From JAJTFW01 sp046330075 (GTDB taxonomy: Bacteria; Bacteroidota; Bacteroidia; AKYH767-A; OLB10), in NCBI GenBank assembly GCA_046330075.1, contig JAXLTL010000002.1, positions 186,001-250,000 on the forward strand: a DNA stretch of 64,000 nucleotides. Direction: 5' to 3'. Below, one piece after another: positions 16,509 through 25,950 of this stretch. Position 1 is the stretch's first letter, and every line of letters starts with the position of its first letter. The position numbers were made by a program, and so were the translations under genes. The notes beneath the pieces are model-generated. The model did not search any database. It was not told the DNA's origin and was given only the letters and a program-made list of their open reading frames with translations.

Positions 16509-18395
16509 ATGAAAACACTATTATCTCCTAAATCACTGGCATGTTGGGCCTTTTTAATCGCCTGTATCATGACAGGTTCCGTGCAGGCTCAGGTAATCCA
16601 TCAGGAAAGTTTCGACAGTACAACGTTCGTTCCGTCCGGATGGAGTCTGGATCCTTCAACAGGTAATCCCAATTGGGTTCGCCGTACAACCGGGCCAATC
16701 GGCAGCACAATGACTCCTCATAGCGGAGCGGCCATGGCGCGTTTTACTGTGCTGCAAACACCAACGGGCACCCAACAAGGATTGATCACTCCTGTGGCAG
16801 ATTATTCTTACACCAATGGTGCTACTCCTTCGGTGAGTTTCTGGATGTATCGTGATAGTCTCTCCACAGCCCCGGATACATTGTCGGTTTTGGTAAACAC
16901 TTCACCTTCGGTAAGCGGTGCTACCTGGCTGGGAGCAATAGCACGCAGCCGTTATCAGAGTATCCCAGCTGTTGTTACTGCCAATGGCTGGTATCAGTAT
17001 ACTTTTAATATTCCTGCTTCGTTCAATACTTCTGTTAACTACATTATCTTCAGAGGAACAGCACAAGGCGGAATGAATATTTATATTGACGATGTGCAAT
17101 GGGATGAATATCCGACACCTTGCTCGGGACAGCCGGTTGCCGGTATAATTTCCGCCAGTACCGATACGATCTGCGGTGGCTCAGGTTCTGCTGATCTTTC
17201 GCTTACCGGTGGTAGCAGCAATCAGTCAGGACTCACTTACGACTGGCAGTATAGCGCAACTTCCGGTGGCCCCTGGACCAGCTTCAGCACTTCAGGTGGT
17301 CCCGTAAATACAGGTACACTTACTTCAACCACTTATTTCCGTTGCCTTGTTACATGTACGGGTTCCGGGCTCACGGATTCAACAACCGAATCAATTGTAC
17401 TGGTGAATCCGGATCCATTACCTGTAGTGTCCGTAACTCCCGGTCCACAGGTGGCATTTTGCAATGGCGGTAATCCTGTAACGTTAGTCGCTTCAGGCGC
17501 TGTTTCCTATACGTGGTCACCGTCCAACGGACTGAGTTCCACCAGCGGAGATTCTGTACAGGCATCTCCTGGTTTCAATACCAATTACACCGTAACAGGG
17601 GTCGATTCTTTCGGTTGTTCTGCTTCAGCCAATGTAACTGTACAGGTGGCAAACTCTCCTAACTTTACTCTGATTGCCAACCGTACGCTCGTTTGTGCCG
17701 GCGACACTACAATGTTGAGAGCACAAGGTCAGGGTGGTCCCGGCGGAGGTACTCAGTATCTCTGGGGGCCGGGCGGACAAACCGGAAATACAGTTGTCGT
17801 GACTGTAACCGCACCAACCACCTATACGGTAGTGGGTACCAATCAGGCAGGCTGCACACGGGCCGATAGTGTTTTTGTGGATATACAACCGGGAGCCAAT
17901 GCCGGATTTACCTATACCGCGAATAACTTAACTGTTTCCTTTCAGGATACTACCACCGGTGCGCTGTCGTGGCTTTGGTTGTTTGGGGATGGTAATGCCA
18001 GTTTCAGTCAGAGTCCGAACTATACCTACAGTGCTCCGGGAACATATACGGTATCGATGATTGTTTCAAACGGTGTTTGCGGTTCAGATACAGTACAGCA
18101 AACCATTACGGTAATCGTTACGGGATTAGAGGAGAATGCGGCTGCAATGCAGATGCAGTTTACACCTAATCCATCACATGAATCCGCACTGCTTACGTTC
18201 TTCTCAGCTACTGTTTCTGCAGAACTTTCACTGGTGAATGCACTGGGGCAAGTAGTGTACTCAAAGCATCTGAATCCGGCTGCCACTAATTTCTACAGAG
18301 AAGTTGTCGATGTAAAAAATCTGGTGAGCGGAATTTATGTCGCCGTGTTGCGTACCTCTGATGGGACTGCAACTACCCGGTTAATTAAGGATTAA
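16509..18395 (+). CDS. Secreted multi-domain adhesion-like protein with PKD and T9SS domains
   Basis: A 628-residue protein. The start is taken at 16509 (MKTLLSPKSLACWAFLIA), which begins a normal signal peptide; six upstream codons are open. Order of parts: signal peptide (1-28), jelly-roll module of choice-of-anchor type (about 30-205, closing IYIDDVQWDEY), Ig-like strands, a second Ig-like/CxxGG segment, a PKD domain (about 460-545, WLWLFGDGNASFS) and a T9SS type A sorting domain. It is predicted to be surface-bound or released and to bind polymer or protein; no catalytic motif is seen. A terminator shared with folC follows. Confidence 0.87.
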   Translation: MKTLLSPKSLACWAFLIACIMTGSVQAQVIHQESFDSTTFVPSGWSLDPSTGNPNWVRRTTGPIGSTMTPHSGAAMARFTVLQTPTGTQQGLITPVADYSYTNGATPSVSFWMYRDSLSTAPDTLSVLVNTSPSVSGATWLGAIARSRYQSIPAVVTANGWYQYTFNIPASFNTSVNYIIFRGTAQGGMNIYIDDVQWDEYPTPCSGQPVAGIISASTDTICGGSGSADLSLTGGSSNQSGLTYDWQYSATSGGPWTSFSTSGGPVNTGTLTSTTYFRCLVTCTGSGLTDSTTESIVLVNPDPLPVVSVTPGPQVAFCNGGNPVTLVASGAVSYTWSPSNGLSSTSGDSVQASPGFNTNYTVTGVDSFGCSASANVTVQVANSPNFTLIANRTLVCAGDTTMLRAQGQGGPGGGTQYLWGPGGQTGNTVVVTVTAPTTYTVVGTNQAGCTRADSVFVDIQPGANAGFTYTANNLTVSFQDTTTGALSWLWLFGDGNASFSQSPNYTYSAPGTYTVSMIVSNGVCGSDTVQQTITVIVTGLEENAAAMQMQFTPNPSHESALLTFFSATVSAELSLVNALGQVVYSKHLNPAATNFYREVVDVKNLVSGIYVAVLRTSDGTATTRLIKD

Positions 18396-18414
18396 GGACA
18401 ATGAATAAATGAAA

Positions 18415-18449
18415 AAGGCAGGTTTCCAAAGGAGACCTGCCTTTTTTTT
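18415..18449. terminator. Terminator between 16509 gene and folC
   Basis: A 13-base stem (AAGGCAGGTTTCC with GGAGACCTGCCTT, one G-T pair), loop AAA, then eight T. The A run before it allows use by the converging folC. Confidence 0.93.
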
Positions 18450-18465
18450 GAATGATTTTATATAC

Positions 18466-19758
18466 TTAAACGATTTCAGCAACTGTGAAGGTGCTGCCCC
18501 CAACAAATACTAAATCGTCATGACCGGCTGCATCCTGAGCGGCCTGAAGCGCTTCGCGTACTGAAGGGTGAATCTCGCCTTTCAGTCCCATCTGATTTGC
18601 TTTCTCACTCAGACTTCCGGCATCCAGACCGCGGGGAATATCCGCCTTGCAGTAGTAATAACTCGCGTTTTTAGGTAATTGAGAAAGCATGGTATCGATG
18701 TCCTTGTCTTCTACCATTCCCAGAACAAAGTGCAGTTTTTTATGAGGCGTGCGCTGTAATAAAGGCATCACTTGTGCGAAACCTTCCTTGTTATGACCGG
18801 TATCGCAAATCGTAAGCGGTTCGCGGCTGAGGATCTGCCAGCGACCAGCAAGACCCGTTGATTTGGTCACTGTACGGATGCCTTTGCGAATTGTCGCTTC
18901 TGAAATTTCTTCGAACTCATCCTTCAGGTAATCAATTACGGCAAGCGTAGTGCAGAGATTTTTCAGCTGGTACAAACCTGTGAGATCCATACGCACGGTT
19001 TTGTAAAACACCGATCCTTCAAAGAAAACAGTAGCCATCATGTGATCGGCCAGCGGATCATACTCCATCACTTCCGCTTTATAAATTTCATCTGCAAAAG
19101 TGATATCAGCGTTGTGTTCGTTCGCAGCTTCAACGAAAATATCTGTCAGTGCCGGGTTTGATTCACCGATTACGACCGGCACTTCTTCCTTGATGATTCC
19201 TGCTTTCTCCGCTGCAATTTTCTGCAGCGAATCGCCTAAAAGGTGCATATGATCCCAGCCGATGTTGGTAATCACCGACACCAACGGAGTAACAACGTTG
19301 GTGGAATCAAGCCGACCACCCAGGCCTGTTTCAATAATTGCAATGTCAACTTCATTCTCACGGAAGAAATCCAGCGCCATTACTGTGCTCATTTCAAAAA
19401 ACGAAGGCTTGATGGTATCCAGAGTTTGTTTATTGTTGGTAACCCACTCTGCAACCCAGTCCTTATCCACCATTTCTCCGTCGATTCGGATGCGCTCACG
19501 GAAATCTTTCAGGTGAGGAGAAGTGTAGAGCCCGGTTTTATAACCTGCAGCCTGCATCACAGAAGCCAGCATATGTGATACGCTTCCTTTTCCGTTGGTG
19601 CCTGCTACATGGATGCAACGTAATCCATCCTGCGGGTTGTCAAGTGCTTTACAAAGAGCATTCGTATTGTCGAGATTTGCTTTGTAGGCCGCTGGTCCAT
19701 CGCGGTGGAACATTGGTAATGCGGCGAATAGATAGTCGAGAGTTTCCTGATAATTCAC
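18466..19758 (-). CDS. folC: Folylpolyglutamate synthase / dihydrofolate synthase
   Basis: Mur-ligase-family enzyme adding glutamate to dihydropteroate/folates in the cytosol. The 430-residue length and motifs agree: P-loop VAGTNGKGSVSH (residues 51-62), SPHLKDFRERIRI (near 80), ETGLGGRLDSTN (near 142), and the late TGHNKEGF motif of the C-terminal domain. The start codon is GTG at 19758-19756, four bases after a TATTTTTG -7 box. It stands alone, separated from neighbours by a terminator and a repeat tract. Confidence 0.95.
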   Translation of the reverse strand: MNYQETLDYLFAALPMFHRDGPAAYKANLDNTNALCKALDNPQDGLRCIHVAGTNGKGSVSHMLASVMQAAGYKTGLYTSPHLKDFRERIRIDGEMVDKDWVAEWVTNNKQTLDTIKPSFFEMSTVMALDFFRENEVDIAIIETGLGGRLDSTNVVTPLVSVITNIGWDHMHLLGDSLQKIAAEKAGIIKEEVPVVIGESNPALTDIFVEAANEHNADITFADEIYKAEVMEYDPLADHMMATVFFEGSVFYKTVRMDLTGLYQLKNLCTTLAVIDYLKDEFEEISEATIRKGIRTVTKSTGLAGRWQILSREPLTICDTGHNKEGFAQVMPLLQRTPHKKLHFVLGMVEDKDIDTMLSQLPKNASYYYCKADIPRGLDAGSLSEKANQMGLKGEIHPSVREALQAAQDAAGHDDLVFVGGSTFTVAEIV

Positions 19759-19762
19759 GATG

Positions 19763-19770
19763 CAAAAATA
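19763..19770 (-). promoter_or_regulatory. -7 box of folC
   Basis: Reverse-strand TATTTTTG, a perfect TAnnTTTG match, ends 4 bases before the GTG start. It decides for the GTG start and implies a leaderless or nearly leaderless mRNA. Confidence 0.65.
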
Positions 19771-19952
19771 GAAAATCGGGGTCGATTGCCTTTTCCGGTT
19801 TTAACAAGTGTTAATATCGTTAAAGGCTGATTTTGAAAAGAATGGGAATTGGAGGGAGATGATTATCCTGGTCGATGGTGGTTAAGGAGGTTAAATGAGG
19901 AAGAGGGGCAAGAGTGGAAGAGGGGGAAAGTGGCAGAGCTTCAGAGAGGCAA

Positions 19953-20037
19953 AGTTTCAGAGTGACAGAGTTTCAGAGTGACAGAGTTTCAGAGTGACAG
20001 AGTTTCAGAGTGACAGAGTTTCAGAGTGACAGAGTTT
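19953..20037. repeat. 16-bp tandem repeat (AGTTTCAGAGTGACAG)
   Basis: Five perfect copies start at 19953, 19969, 19985, 20001 and 20017. The whole 19771-20172 interval holds only this and purine-rich low-complexity sequence; no gene is supported. Confidence 0.95.
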
Positions 20038-20172
20038 TTTTAGATGGCCTTTCCTGATGGCTGTTTGTGATTTTGTTGTTGTGTCATCTGTCCAACCTTA
20101 CTCTTCGGTGTGCCTTAGGCTTCATGCTTCAGGCCTCATGCTTGCAGCCCGCAGCTCGCTGAGGGACTGCGG

Positions 20173-21030
20173 CTATCTCAGGATGAAATTGAAGGTGATG
20201 GTTCCTTTCTGTTCTTCAACACCGGCCGGACTGGCAGAAAACTTCGCTTTCATAGCGGCTTCTCGGCATTTTCGTACAAGGGTGCCGTTAGTAATGTCGC
20301 TTCCGCGTGCAGGACCATCTGCCCGAACAACATTGCCCGCTTTGTCAACGATGATATCAATAACAATCTTCCCTGATTCCTGTGAGCGGTCTTCAAGACG
20401 GGGAAGACTTCGGAAATTTCTACCTGTTAAATCAAATCCAATTCCATTGCCTGGACCATTCCCTGATCCGTTTCCACCACCCGTGCCTGTACCCGTTCCG
20501 GGTCCGGTTCCATCACCATCTCCTCCGCCGTTGCCATTTCCCCGTCCTCCCGATCCATTGCCGGCTTGTGTGCCGCTGGGTGAGCCGCCTGTGCCTTTTT
20601 TACCGGGATATAAACTGCGGGGATCAACTTTGGGGGTCTCTACCTTCGGAAGCTGTGGCTGTGTTTTCACTGCAACCGCAGCAGTGGTTTTCTTTACATC
20701 CGGTTTCTTAATCTCTTTTTTCTCCGGCTTCTTCGTGTCTTTCTTCTCCGGCTGATCAATCGCAACAGTTTCTTCTACATCAGAGGTCATGATTTCGTTA
20801 TCCTGCTCTTCCGGTTGGGCTGTTTCCGGCTGTGCAGTTGGTGGCGTTACAGGACCTTGTTCAATATCCAGCGTGCCGAACTCAACAAAACTACCACCGC
20901 CGCCACCGCCGGCAAGTCCTTCTTCCCAGGGTGGTATCGGCGAACTGATGTATAAGAACATCAGCAGCGCAAGAATAACGCCGTGAATAAGTAATGTGAG
21001 GCCTGCAGAACGGAGCTGATGCGATTTCAT
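20173..21030 (-). CDS. tonB: TonB-like energy transducer
   Basis: A 285-residue inner-membrane protein that transmits proton-motive energy from ExbB-ExbD to outer-membrane transporters. It has one N-terminal membrane helix (residues about 10-30, LTLLIHGVILALLMFLYI) and a long periplasmic stretch rich in Pro, Lys and Glu (PEKKDTKKPEKKEIKKP near 94-110). A glycine-rich spacer spans about 150-200 (GNGNGGGDGDGTGPGTG). A C-terminal domain follows (about 215-285, GKIVIDIIVDKAGNVV) as in the TonB/TolA-like fold. The start overlaps the exbD stop by one base, the third gene of exbB-exbD-tonB. The glycine-rich spacer in addition to the Pro/Lys one is notable. Confidence 0.88.
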   Translation of the reverse strand: MKSHQLRSAGLTLLIHGVILALLMFLYISSPIPPWEEGLAGGGGGGSFVEFGTLDIEQGPVTPPTAQPETAQPEEQDNEIMTSDVEETVAIDQPEKKDTKKPEKKEIKKPDVKKTTAAVAVKTQPQLPKVETPKVDPRSLYPGKKGTGGSPSGTQAGNGSGGRGNGNGGGDGDGTGPGTGTGTGGGNGSGNGPGNGIGFDLTGRNFRSLPRLEDRSQESGKIVIDIIVDKAGNVVRADGPARGSDITNGTLVRKCREAAMKAKFSASPAGVEEQKGTITFNFILR

Positions 21031-21440
21031 TATTGTCCGGGTTCCTTCGTGAGGTTGGTGGCAGCCACCATCTTAATCTTGTTCTTGTTGCCGATGTCGA
21101 GAAGGAATACAACTTCCTGCCATTGTACGGCTTTATCTACTTTCAGCAACGCAGTCGGGTCGGTTTGTCCGGCAACAGCAGCAATCACCGCAGCTTCTAC
21201 GCCTTCGCGGGGAACCACTTCCTGATTCACCACAAACTGAAGGTCAGGGGTAACTGAAATCACCACCGGATGTTTCACGCTCTGTATACCCGTTTTCGAA
21301 TTCGGCAACAGCAGCTTCAGTACCGAAGGCGTAGCCATGGTGGAGGTGATGAGGAAGAATAAAAGCAGGAAGAACATGATGTCATTCAGTGAATGACTGT
21401 ACACTTCCGAGTGGGCTTTCTGACGACGGCGGAGGTTCAT
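21030..21440 (-). CDS. exbD: ExbD/TolR family biopolymer transporter
   Basis: A 136-residue proton-channel component with a short basic N-terminus and a single membrane helix (about 19-37). The helix carries the channel Asp20 in SLNDIMFFLLLFFLI. A periplasmic domain of about 95 residues follows (VVISVTPDLQFVVNQEVV). It forms a complex with the ExbB encoded just upstream; stop and start codons of exbB/exbD and exbD/tonB share bases, so translational coupling is likely. Confidence 0.93.
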   Translation of the reverse strand: MNLRRRQKAHSEVYSHSLNDIMFFLLLFFLITSTMATPSVLKLLLPNSKTGIQSVKHPVVISVTPDLQFVVNQEVVPREGVEAAVIAAVAGQTDPTALLKVDKAVQWQEVVFLLDIGNKNKIKMVAATNLTKEPGQ

Positions 21441-22168
21441 TACTTGACAGGTTCTTCTAAGAGATCGATGAACTGAACAGCGTTAATTTCCATCTTGTTG
21501 ATCACACGGTCAACACGCTGCATGAGATAGTGGTAACAGGCGTAGGCGATCATACCAACGAGAAGACCCGCAGCAGAGGAAATCATCTTCACATATAAAC
21601 CACCGGAAATGGTGTCGATTTCGAGACTGTTCTGCAGAGAGATCTGATAGAAGATTTTAATAACACCGAAGATGGTTCCTAAGAATCCGAACATCGGCGC
21701 GATACCGGCAATGGTTCCCAGGAATCCGAGGTTCTTTTCCATTTGGAAGACTTCCAGCTTTCCCTGGTTTTCGATGGCTGCTTCGATTTCACGCACCGGC
21801 TTACCCAATCGGGCCAGACCTTTGTCAATCATCCGTGCCGTTGGATTGTCAGTGGCTTTGCAGAGACTGCGGGCCGCCTGTACATTGCCCTGATGCACCT
21901 GATCGCGGATCTGGTTCATGAAGTTCTGGTCGAGGCGACTGAATTTCATGATCACAAATAAACGTTCAAAGAAGATGTACAATGCAAGTACACTGAGTAT
22001 GGAAATCGGGATGAGGATAGGCCCGCCTTTGCTGGCCATCTCCCAAAGCGACATACTTTTTTCGGTTACAGGAGCAGCCGCCATCTGACTGGCAGCAGTA
22101 TTGGCAGCATTAGCGGCAGTGTCAACAAGGCCTGTAGCACTGTTGGTGATCTGGAGAATCAACGACAT
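21440..22168 (-). CDS. exbB: MotA/TolQ/ExbB family proton channel
   Basis: A 242-residue inner-membrane protein and first gene of exbB-exbD-tonB. It starts with about 40 residues rich in Ala/Thr/Asn before the first membrane helix (GGPILIPISILSVLALYIFF, near 49-68). The conserved helices follow: LGFLGTIAGIAPMFGFLGTI (near 147) and SAAGLLVGMIAYACYHYL (near 194). These line the channel that uses proton flow to move TonB. The reverse-strand upstream holds TACCTTTA (22198-22205), one base from the -7 consensus. Related proteins also drive TolR or gliding systems; the downstream TonB makes the nutrient-uptake role most likely. Confidence 0.92.
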   Translation of the reverse strand: MSLILQITNSATGLVDTAANAANTAASQMAAAPVTEKSMSLWEMASKGGPILIPISILSVLALYIFFERLFVIMKFSRLDQNFMNQIRDQVHQGNVQAARSLCKATDNPTARMIDKGLARLGKPVREIEAAIENQGKLEVFQMEKNLGFLGTIAGIAPMFGFLGTIFGVIKIFYQISLQNSLEIDTISGGLYVKMISSAAGLLVGMIAYACYHYLMQRVDRVINKMEINAVQFIDLLEEPVK

Positions 22169-22404
22169 ACGGTTCGGAATAAGCAGAATTTAGGAAGTGT
22201 AAAGGTAGAGTCCGGCCGTGGTTGCTTTGATTACACTGTCAGCAATTGCTAACAGAGTGGTGTTAGTACCGAAACGGGCGGAATCCGGCTTTTATTGTGG
22301 ATCAAAATAATGAAGACTTCCTTGCTGCAACTGTTGCCGCTTAATCGGGATTTTTCGCATGATGCTTTTCTTCGCATTTGTTTTCGTAAAATTGAGGTCG
22401 AAAA

Positions 22405-24852
22405 ATGAAGAATATGTTGAGTTTCTGTATGCGGACTTTCCGTGCTATTTCTATGTTGTTGCTGTTGCCGTTTGTTGTGAAAGCACAGACCTGTACCGGT
22501 ATAACAAAGTTTAAATCCGGATTCGCTAATATTTCCTGGGTACATTGCACCGACGATGGTCAGGTTGTGTTGGGTGGAATTTTTTATTCTTCTTCGCAGG
22601 CAATTGATGCATTTACTGTGAATGCCGATTCAGGAGCCTATATGAGCACGTGGGTCGCCTTTATGGATTCCAACTGGGTTGTTCAACGTGCTTTTTTAGG
22701 AATAAGTTTGAAGGGAAGTGGTCCTACCTTTGCTCAGGCGCGATTTTATGAGATGGTGGTAGATGATCAAAAGAATGTTTATTTCACCGGTACGCATGCT
22801 GATCCTGTTATCCAGGCCGGAGCGCTTTCGCAGGTGACGGATTCATCCGCTGAAGCATTTATTGTTCGCCTCGATTCACTGGGAACACCAACTTTGCTGA
22901 AATCATTTGGCTCCCGCACCATAGGTACCAATTTCAAGCACGATGATATGGGACGTGCGGTGGATGTTGATGCAGCGGGAAATATCTACCTTACCGGACT
23001 CTTCGAAGGACCCTGGCTTTATCTCAATGGTGATTCAGTTGCCAATTCACAAGGGTGGGCTTCGGTAACACGCACGGATGTCTTCACCGTTTCTTTGGAT
23101 CCTACCGGCCAAACACGTTGGCTGAAGGCTTGCGGATCGCCCAATTTTGATGATGCTCCGCTGGGGATTTCCGTTGGAGATGACGGTGGCGTTGCGATCA
23201 CCGGACAAACAGGAATTGATAATGCGAATTTCATATTTGGTGCCAATAGCTATCTGTATAAAGATGTTACATTCAGCTATCAGGGTTTCGTTGCCCGATA
23301 CAATGCGCTGGGACAAGAGCAGTGGTTCTTTAAGCTCGAGCCTTATTATGGAGGAGGGCCTGACTTTGTGGGCTATGATGTTGCCACGGATGAAGCGGGA
23401 AGTGTATACGCCATCGGATCCATGGATGCATGGGGGATTTTCAATGGAGATACTGTATCTACCAGCAACTACAATAGCTATTTCATTGTTAAAATTGATA
23501 CGTTCGGACAGAATAAATTTGTTCGCTATGGAAATTCAGATACCTTTTACCCTTATCCGGGATTTACTACTTATCGAAACGGACGATTGGTCACAATTGG
23601 TCAGTCATATACGAATCAGCTGACCTTCGATCATCTCGGTTCAGTGGGAAGTACCAATGCCTTTGTTGTTGTACATGATACTACAGGAACTGTACAATGG
23701 CTGCGTGGAGCCACGGTGGTATCTGCATCTGATGTTGCGTTTTTAGGAGTAAGTGTCGATGCGCTTGATCGGATTCATGTGAGTGGTATCGCCAGTGGAG
23801 GTGTGGTGACCGTAGATACGCTTGCGTTTAATGCTCCTACAGGCGGAGCTTATGTGTTGTATCGCTTTGATTCAATTCCCTACAATGGGTTTACGATGAA
23901 CCTTTCTGTAAACGGCAGTGATACTGTGGTGTGTGGATATTCAAGGCAGATACAGGGAATTTCCAATCCTTCCGGAAGTCAGGTTAAATATACCTGGTGG
24001 GCTGATAATGATACCATTTCACTTCCCAACTTTGTAGGTGCCAATCTGAATGCCTCACCCAAGTTTACAACGATGTATATTGCTTCTGCCAATTATAAAG
24101 GTTGTGTGGTGGTGGATACTGTTGTACTCTATTCAGTGCCCTTGCCGCTGGAAGCAGGAAGTGATACTTCATTGTGCCTGGGAGATTCTCTGCAACTGAA
24201 TGCAACGGTGTATGTGAATGGAACCTATGCGTGGACACCTGCTGCCGGTCTGAGTAATCCTGCGGTTTCAAATCCGCTGCTGATACCTGCTTCTTCTGGT
24301 CAGTATATCTGCACTTTAAATGCCTATGGTTGCACCAGTGCAGATACGTTTTTGATAGATGTAAATGGTCCGGTAAGTGCTTCGTTCACTTCTAATACAG
24401 GCGCTCTTACATTGAATTTTACCGGCCAGATAACAGGTGCTGCGCATTTTCGATGGGAATTCGGCGACGGAACAACGGATACTGTTTCTCTGCAACCGGT
24501 GCATACCTATGCCAATGACTCACTTTGGAATGTATGCCTGTATGCCTGGAATGATTGTTACAGTGATACGTTCTGTCTGGCTGTGGATCTTACCGGTGTA
24601 GATTTGCCGGAGACAGATATGCGGAACCTGCAGATTGCAGACTTTTCTGATCATTGGGAAATCATCGGAGGCCGCCCGGGTGAAACACTTTCCTGCACGC
24701 TGATGGATGCAGGAGGAAGAAGCATGGCGTTGAGAAGATCTGCTTTCAATCAATATAGTTTTGAAAAGGCAGGACTTGCTTCAGGTGTTTATATGCTGCG
24801 AATTACGGATAGTCATGACCGTTATAAAGTGTTTCGCCTGATTCGTCAGTAG
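22405..24852 (+). CDS. Secreted propeller-like protein with PKD and T9SS sorting domains
   Basis: An 815-residue protein. The signal peptide lies within residues 1-28 (SMLLLLPFVVKAQ). Residues about 30-500 contain repeated segments of the type DxxGNIYLTGLF and DEAGSVYAIGSM, as in SBBP-like beta-propeller proteins. Ig-like strands follow, then a PKD domain (about 650-725, FRWEFGDGTTDTVS). The C-terminus has the T9SS type A shape (ASGVYMLRITDSHDRYKVFRLI). The function is unknown; it is likely displayed on the surface or released. It ends two bases before the converging 24854 gene, with no terminator between them. Confidence 0.83.
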   Translation: MKNMLSFCMRTFRAISMLLLLPFVVKAQTCTGITKFKSGFANISWVHCTDDGQVVLGGIFYSSSQAIDAFTVNADSGAYMSTWVAFMDSNWVVQRAFLGISLKGSGPTFAQARFYEMVVDDQKNVYFTGTHADPVIQAGALSQVTDSSAEAFIVRLDSLGTPTLLKSFGSRTIGTNFKHDDMGRAVDVDAAGNIYLTGLFEGPWLYLNGDSVANSQGWASVTRTDVFTVSLDPTGQTRWLKACGSPNFDDAPLGISVGDDGGVAITGQTGIDNANFIFGANSYLYKDVTFSYQGFVARYNALGQEQWFFKLEPYYGGGPDFVGYDVATDEAGSVYAIGSMDAWGIFNGDTVSTSNYNSYFIVKIDTFGQNKFVRYGNSDTFYPYPGFTTYRNGRLVTIGQSYTNQLTFDHLGSVGSTNAFVVVHDTTGTVQWLRGATVVSASDVAFLGVSVDALDRIHVSGIASGGVVTVDTLAFNAPTGGAYVLYRFDSIPYNGFTMNLSVNGSDTVVCGYSRQIQGISNPSGSQVKYTWWADNDTISLPNFVGANLNASPKFTTMYIASANYKGCVVVDTVVLYSVPLPLEAGSDTSLCLGDSLQLNATVYVNGTYAWTPAAGLSNPAVSNPLLIPASSGQYICTLNAYGCTSADTFLIDVNGPVSASFTSNTGALTLNFTGQITGAAHFRWEFGDGTTDTVSLQPVHTYANDSLWNVCLYAWNDCYSDTFCLAVDLTGVDLPETDMRNLQIADFSDHWEIIGGRPGETLSCTLMDAGGRSMALRRSAFNQYSFEKAGLASGVYMLRITDSHDRYKVFRLIRQ

Positions 24853-24853
24853 A

Positions 24854-25372
24854 TTATTCTTCCTTAAACCAGGAAGAATACATGATGTAGTTTTTAGCGA
24901 TACCTTCGATCAGCCGGGCAGTTTGTTCCGGATCGATTGTTTTCACTTTTTTTGCGGGAACACCGGCGTAGATGGAGTTTGCTTCCACAATGGTGTTTTC
25001 CAGTACCACAGCTCCGGCTGCGATGATCGAATTGGAGTGTACGACGCAATGATCCATTACAATGGCGCCCATTCCTACCAGTACGTTGTCATGTAAAGTA
25101 CAGCCGTGCACCAGTGCATTATGTCCAATTGATACGTTGTTACCGATAACTGTTTTCGCTTTCTGGTAGGTGCAGTGAATCACCGCTCCATCCTGAACGT
25201 TAACATTATTGCCGATGGTGATCGAGTGCACATCTCCGCGTACCACAGCGTTAAACCAAACACTGCAGTTGTTGCCCATCACCACTTCTCCAACCACTGT
25301 TGCGTTATCAGCGAGATAACAATCCTTTCCCATTACCGGTTGAATGCCCCGGACCGGTTTTATTAATGCCAT
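24854..25372 (-). CDS. Gamma-carbonic-anhydrase-like hexapeptide protein
   Basis: A 172-residue left-handed beta-helix protein of the YrdA/PaaY type. Hexapeptide repeats run from about residue 20 to 140 (VVGEVVMGNNCSVWF, VLVGMGAIVMDHCVV). The family's metal site residues are present: the His of DGAVIHCTY (near 66) and the two of SIGHNALVHGC (near 83 and 88). Proteins of this family bind metal and may have carbonic anhydrase or thioesterase activity; the substrate is not certain. A consensus -7 box lies 18 bases upstream of the start. Confidence 0.9.
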   Translation of the reverse strand: MALIKPVRGIQPVMGKDCYLADNATVVGEVVMGNNCSVWFNAVVRGDVHSITIGNNVNVQDGAVIHCTYQKAKTVIGNNVSIGHNALVHGCTLHDNVLVGMGAIVMDHCVVHSNSIIAAGAVVLENTIVEANSIYAGVPAKKVKTIDPEQTARLIEGIAKNYIMYSSWFKEE

Positions 25373-25390
25373 GGATCAATTGAATTTTTA

Positions 25391-25398
25391 CAAAGGTA
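25391..25398 (-). promoter_or_regulatory. -7 box of the carbonic-anhydrase-like gene
   Basis: Reverse-strand TACCTTTG, a TAnnTTTG match, 18 bases before the start codon at 25372. Confidence 0.6.
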
Positions 25399-25418
25399 CA
25401 AAACCCGCTACGTAGAGA

Positions 25419-25946
25419 CTACCGGATAAGTCTGAAAGCTCGATAATCCTCCAGACTCATAGCGAACTGGACACTTTCTTCTTCAAAATGATGATTGAAA
25501 CATTCGAATTTAAGACCGCACTTCTCCAGAACCTTTACTGATGCGGCATTCGCTATTGCCGAACGGCCAATGATTCGCTTAAGATGAAGCTGTTCAAAGC
25601 CAAAGTCGACACAACGTCGGGCGGTTTCGGTAGCAAAACCTTTTCCCCAGAATTTGCGGAAAAACCGGTACCCAAGATCGACCTGGTTTTCTTCCTGCAG
25701 GAATTTTAAGCCACACCAGCCCAGCACCGTTTGGTCGTCTTTACTTTCGACCAGCCAGCGGCCCATGCCGAATTTTTTATAGGCGTCGTAGTTACGGAGG
25801 AATTCTGTTGCTGCTGAAACACTCTCGAAGGGCCCGTCGCCGGTGTAGCGGATCACTTCGGGGTCGTTGTTCAGCTCAAACATTGAAGGCCCGTCTTCGG
25901 GAGTCATTTCCCGCAGCCTGCAGCGTTCGGTTTCCAGTACGTAGTT
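25419..25946 (-). CDS. GNAT family acetyltransferase (RimJ-like)
   Basis: A 175-residue N-acetyltransferase. The start is taken at 25946 (MNYVLETERCRLREMTPEDG): the family's first strand begins there, and the longer frame would overlap the upstream gene. The acetyl-CoA site is visible as RFFRKFWGKGFATETARRCV (near 90-109). Late residues SVKVLEKCGLKFE match the RimJ/RimL group, which acetylates protein N-termini or small amines. It begins 4 bases after the stop of the 25951 gene and is probably co-transcribed with it. The substrate is unknown. Confidence 0.9.
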   Translation of the reverse strand, partial: NYVLETERCRLREMTPEDGPSMFELNNDPEVIRYTGDGPFESVSAATEFLRNYDAYKKFGMGRWLVESKDDQTVLGWCGLKFLQEENQVDLGYRFFRKFWGKGFATETARRCVDFGFEQLHLKRIIGRSAIANAASVKVLEKCGLKFECFNHHFEEESVQFAMSLEDYRAFRLIR

Positions 25947-25950
25947 CATG

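Noticed and set aside
20057..20755. Forward open frame of 232 codons opposite tonB
   Set aside because: It is the shadow of the glycine/proline-rich tonB coding sequence; the reverse-strand protein has a full TonB-like organisation.
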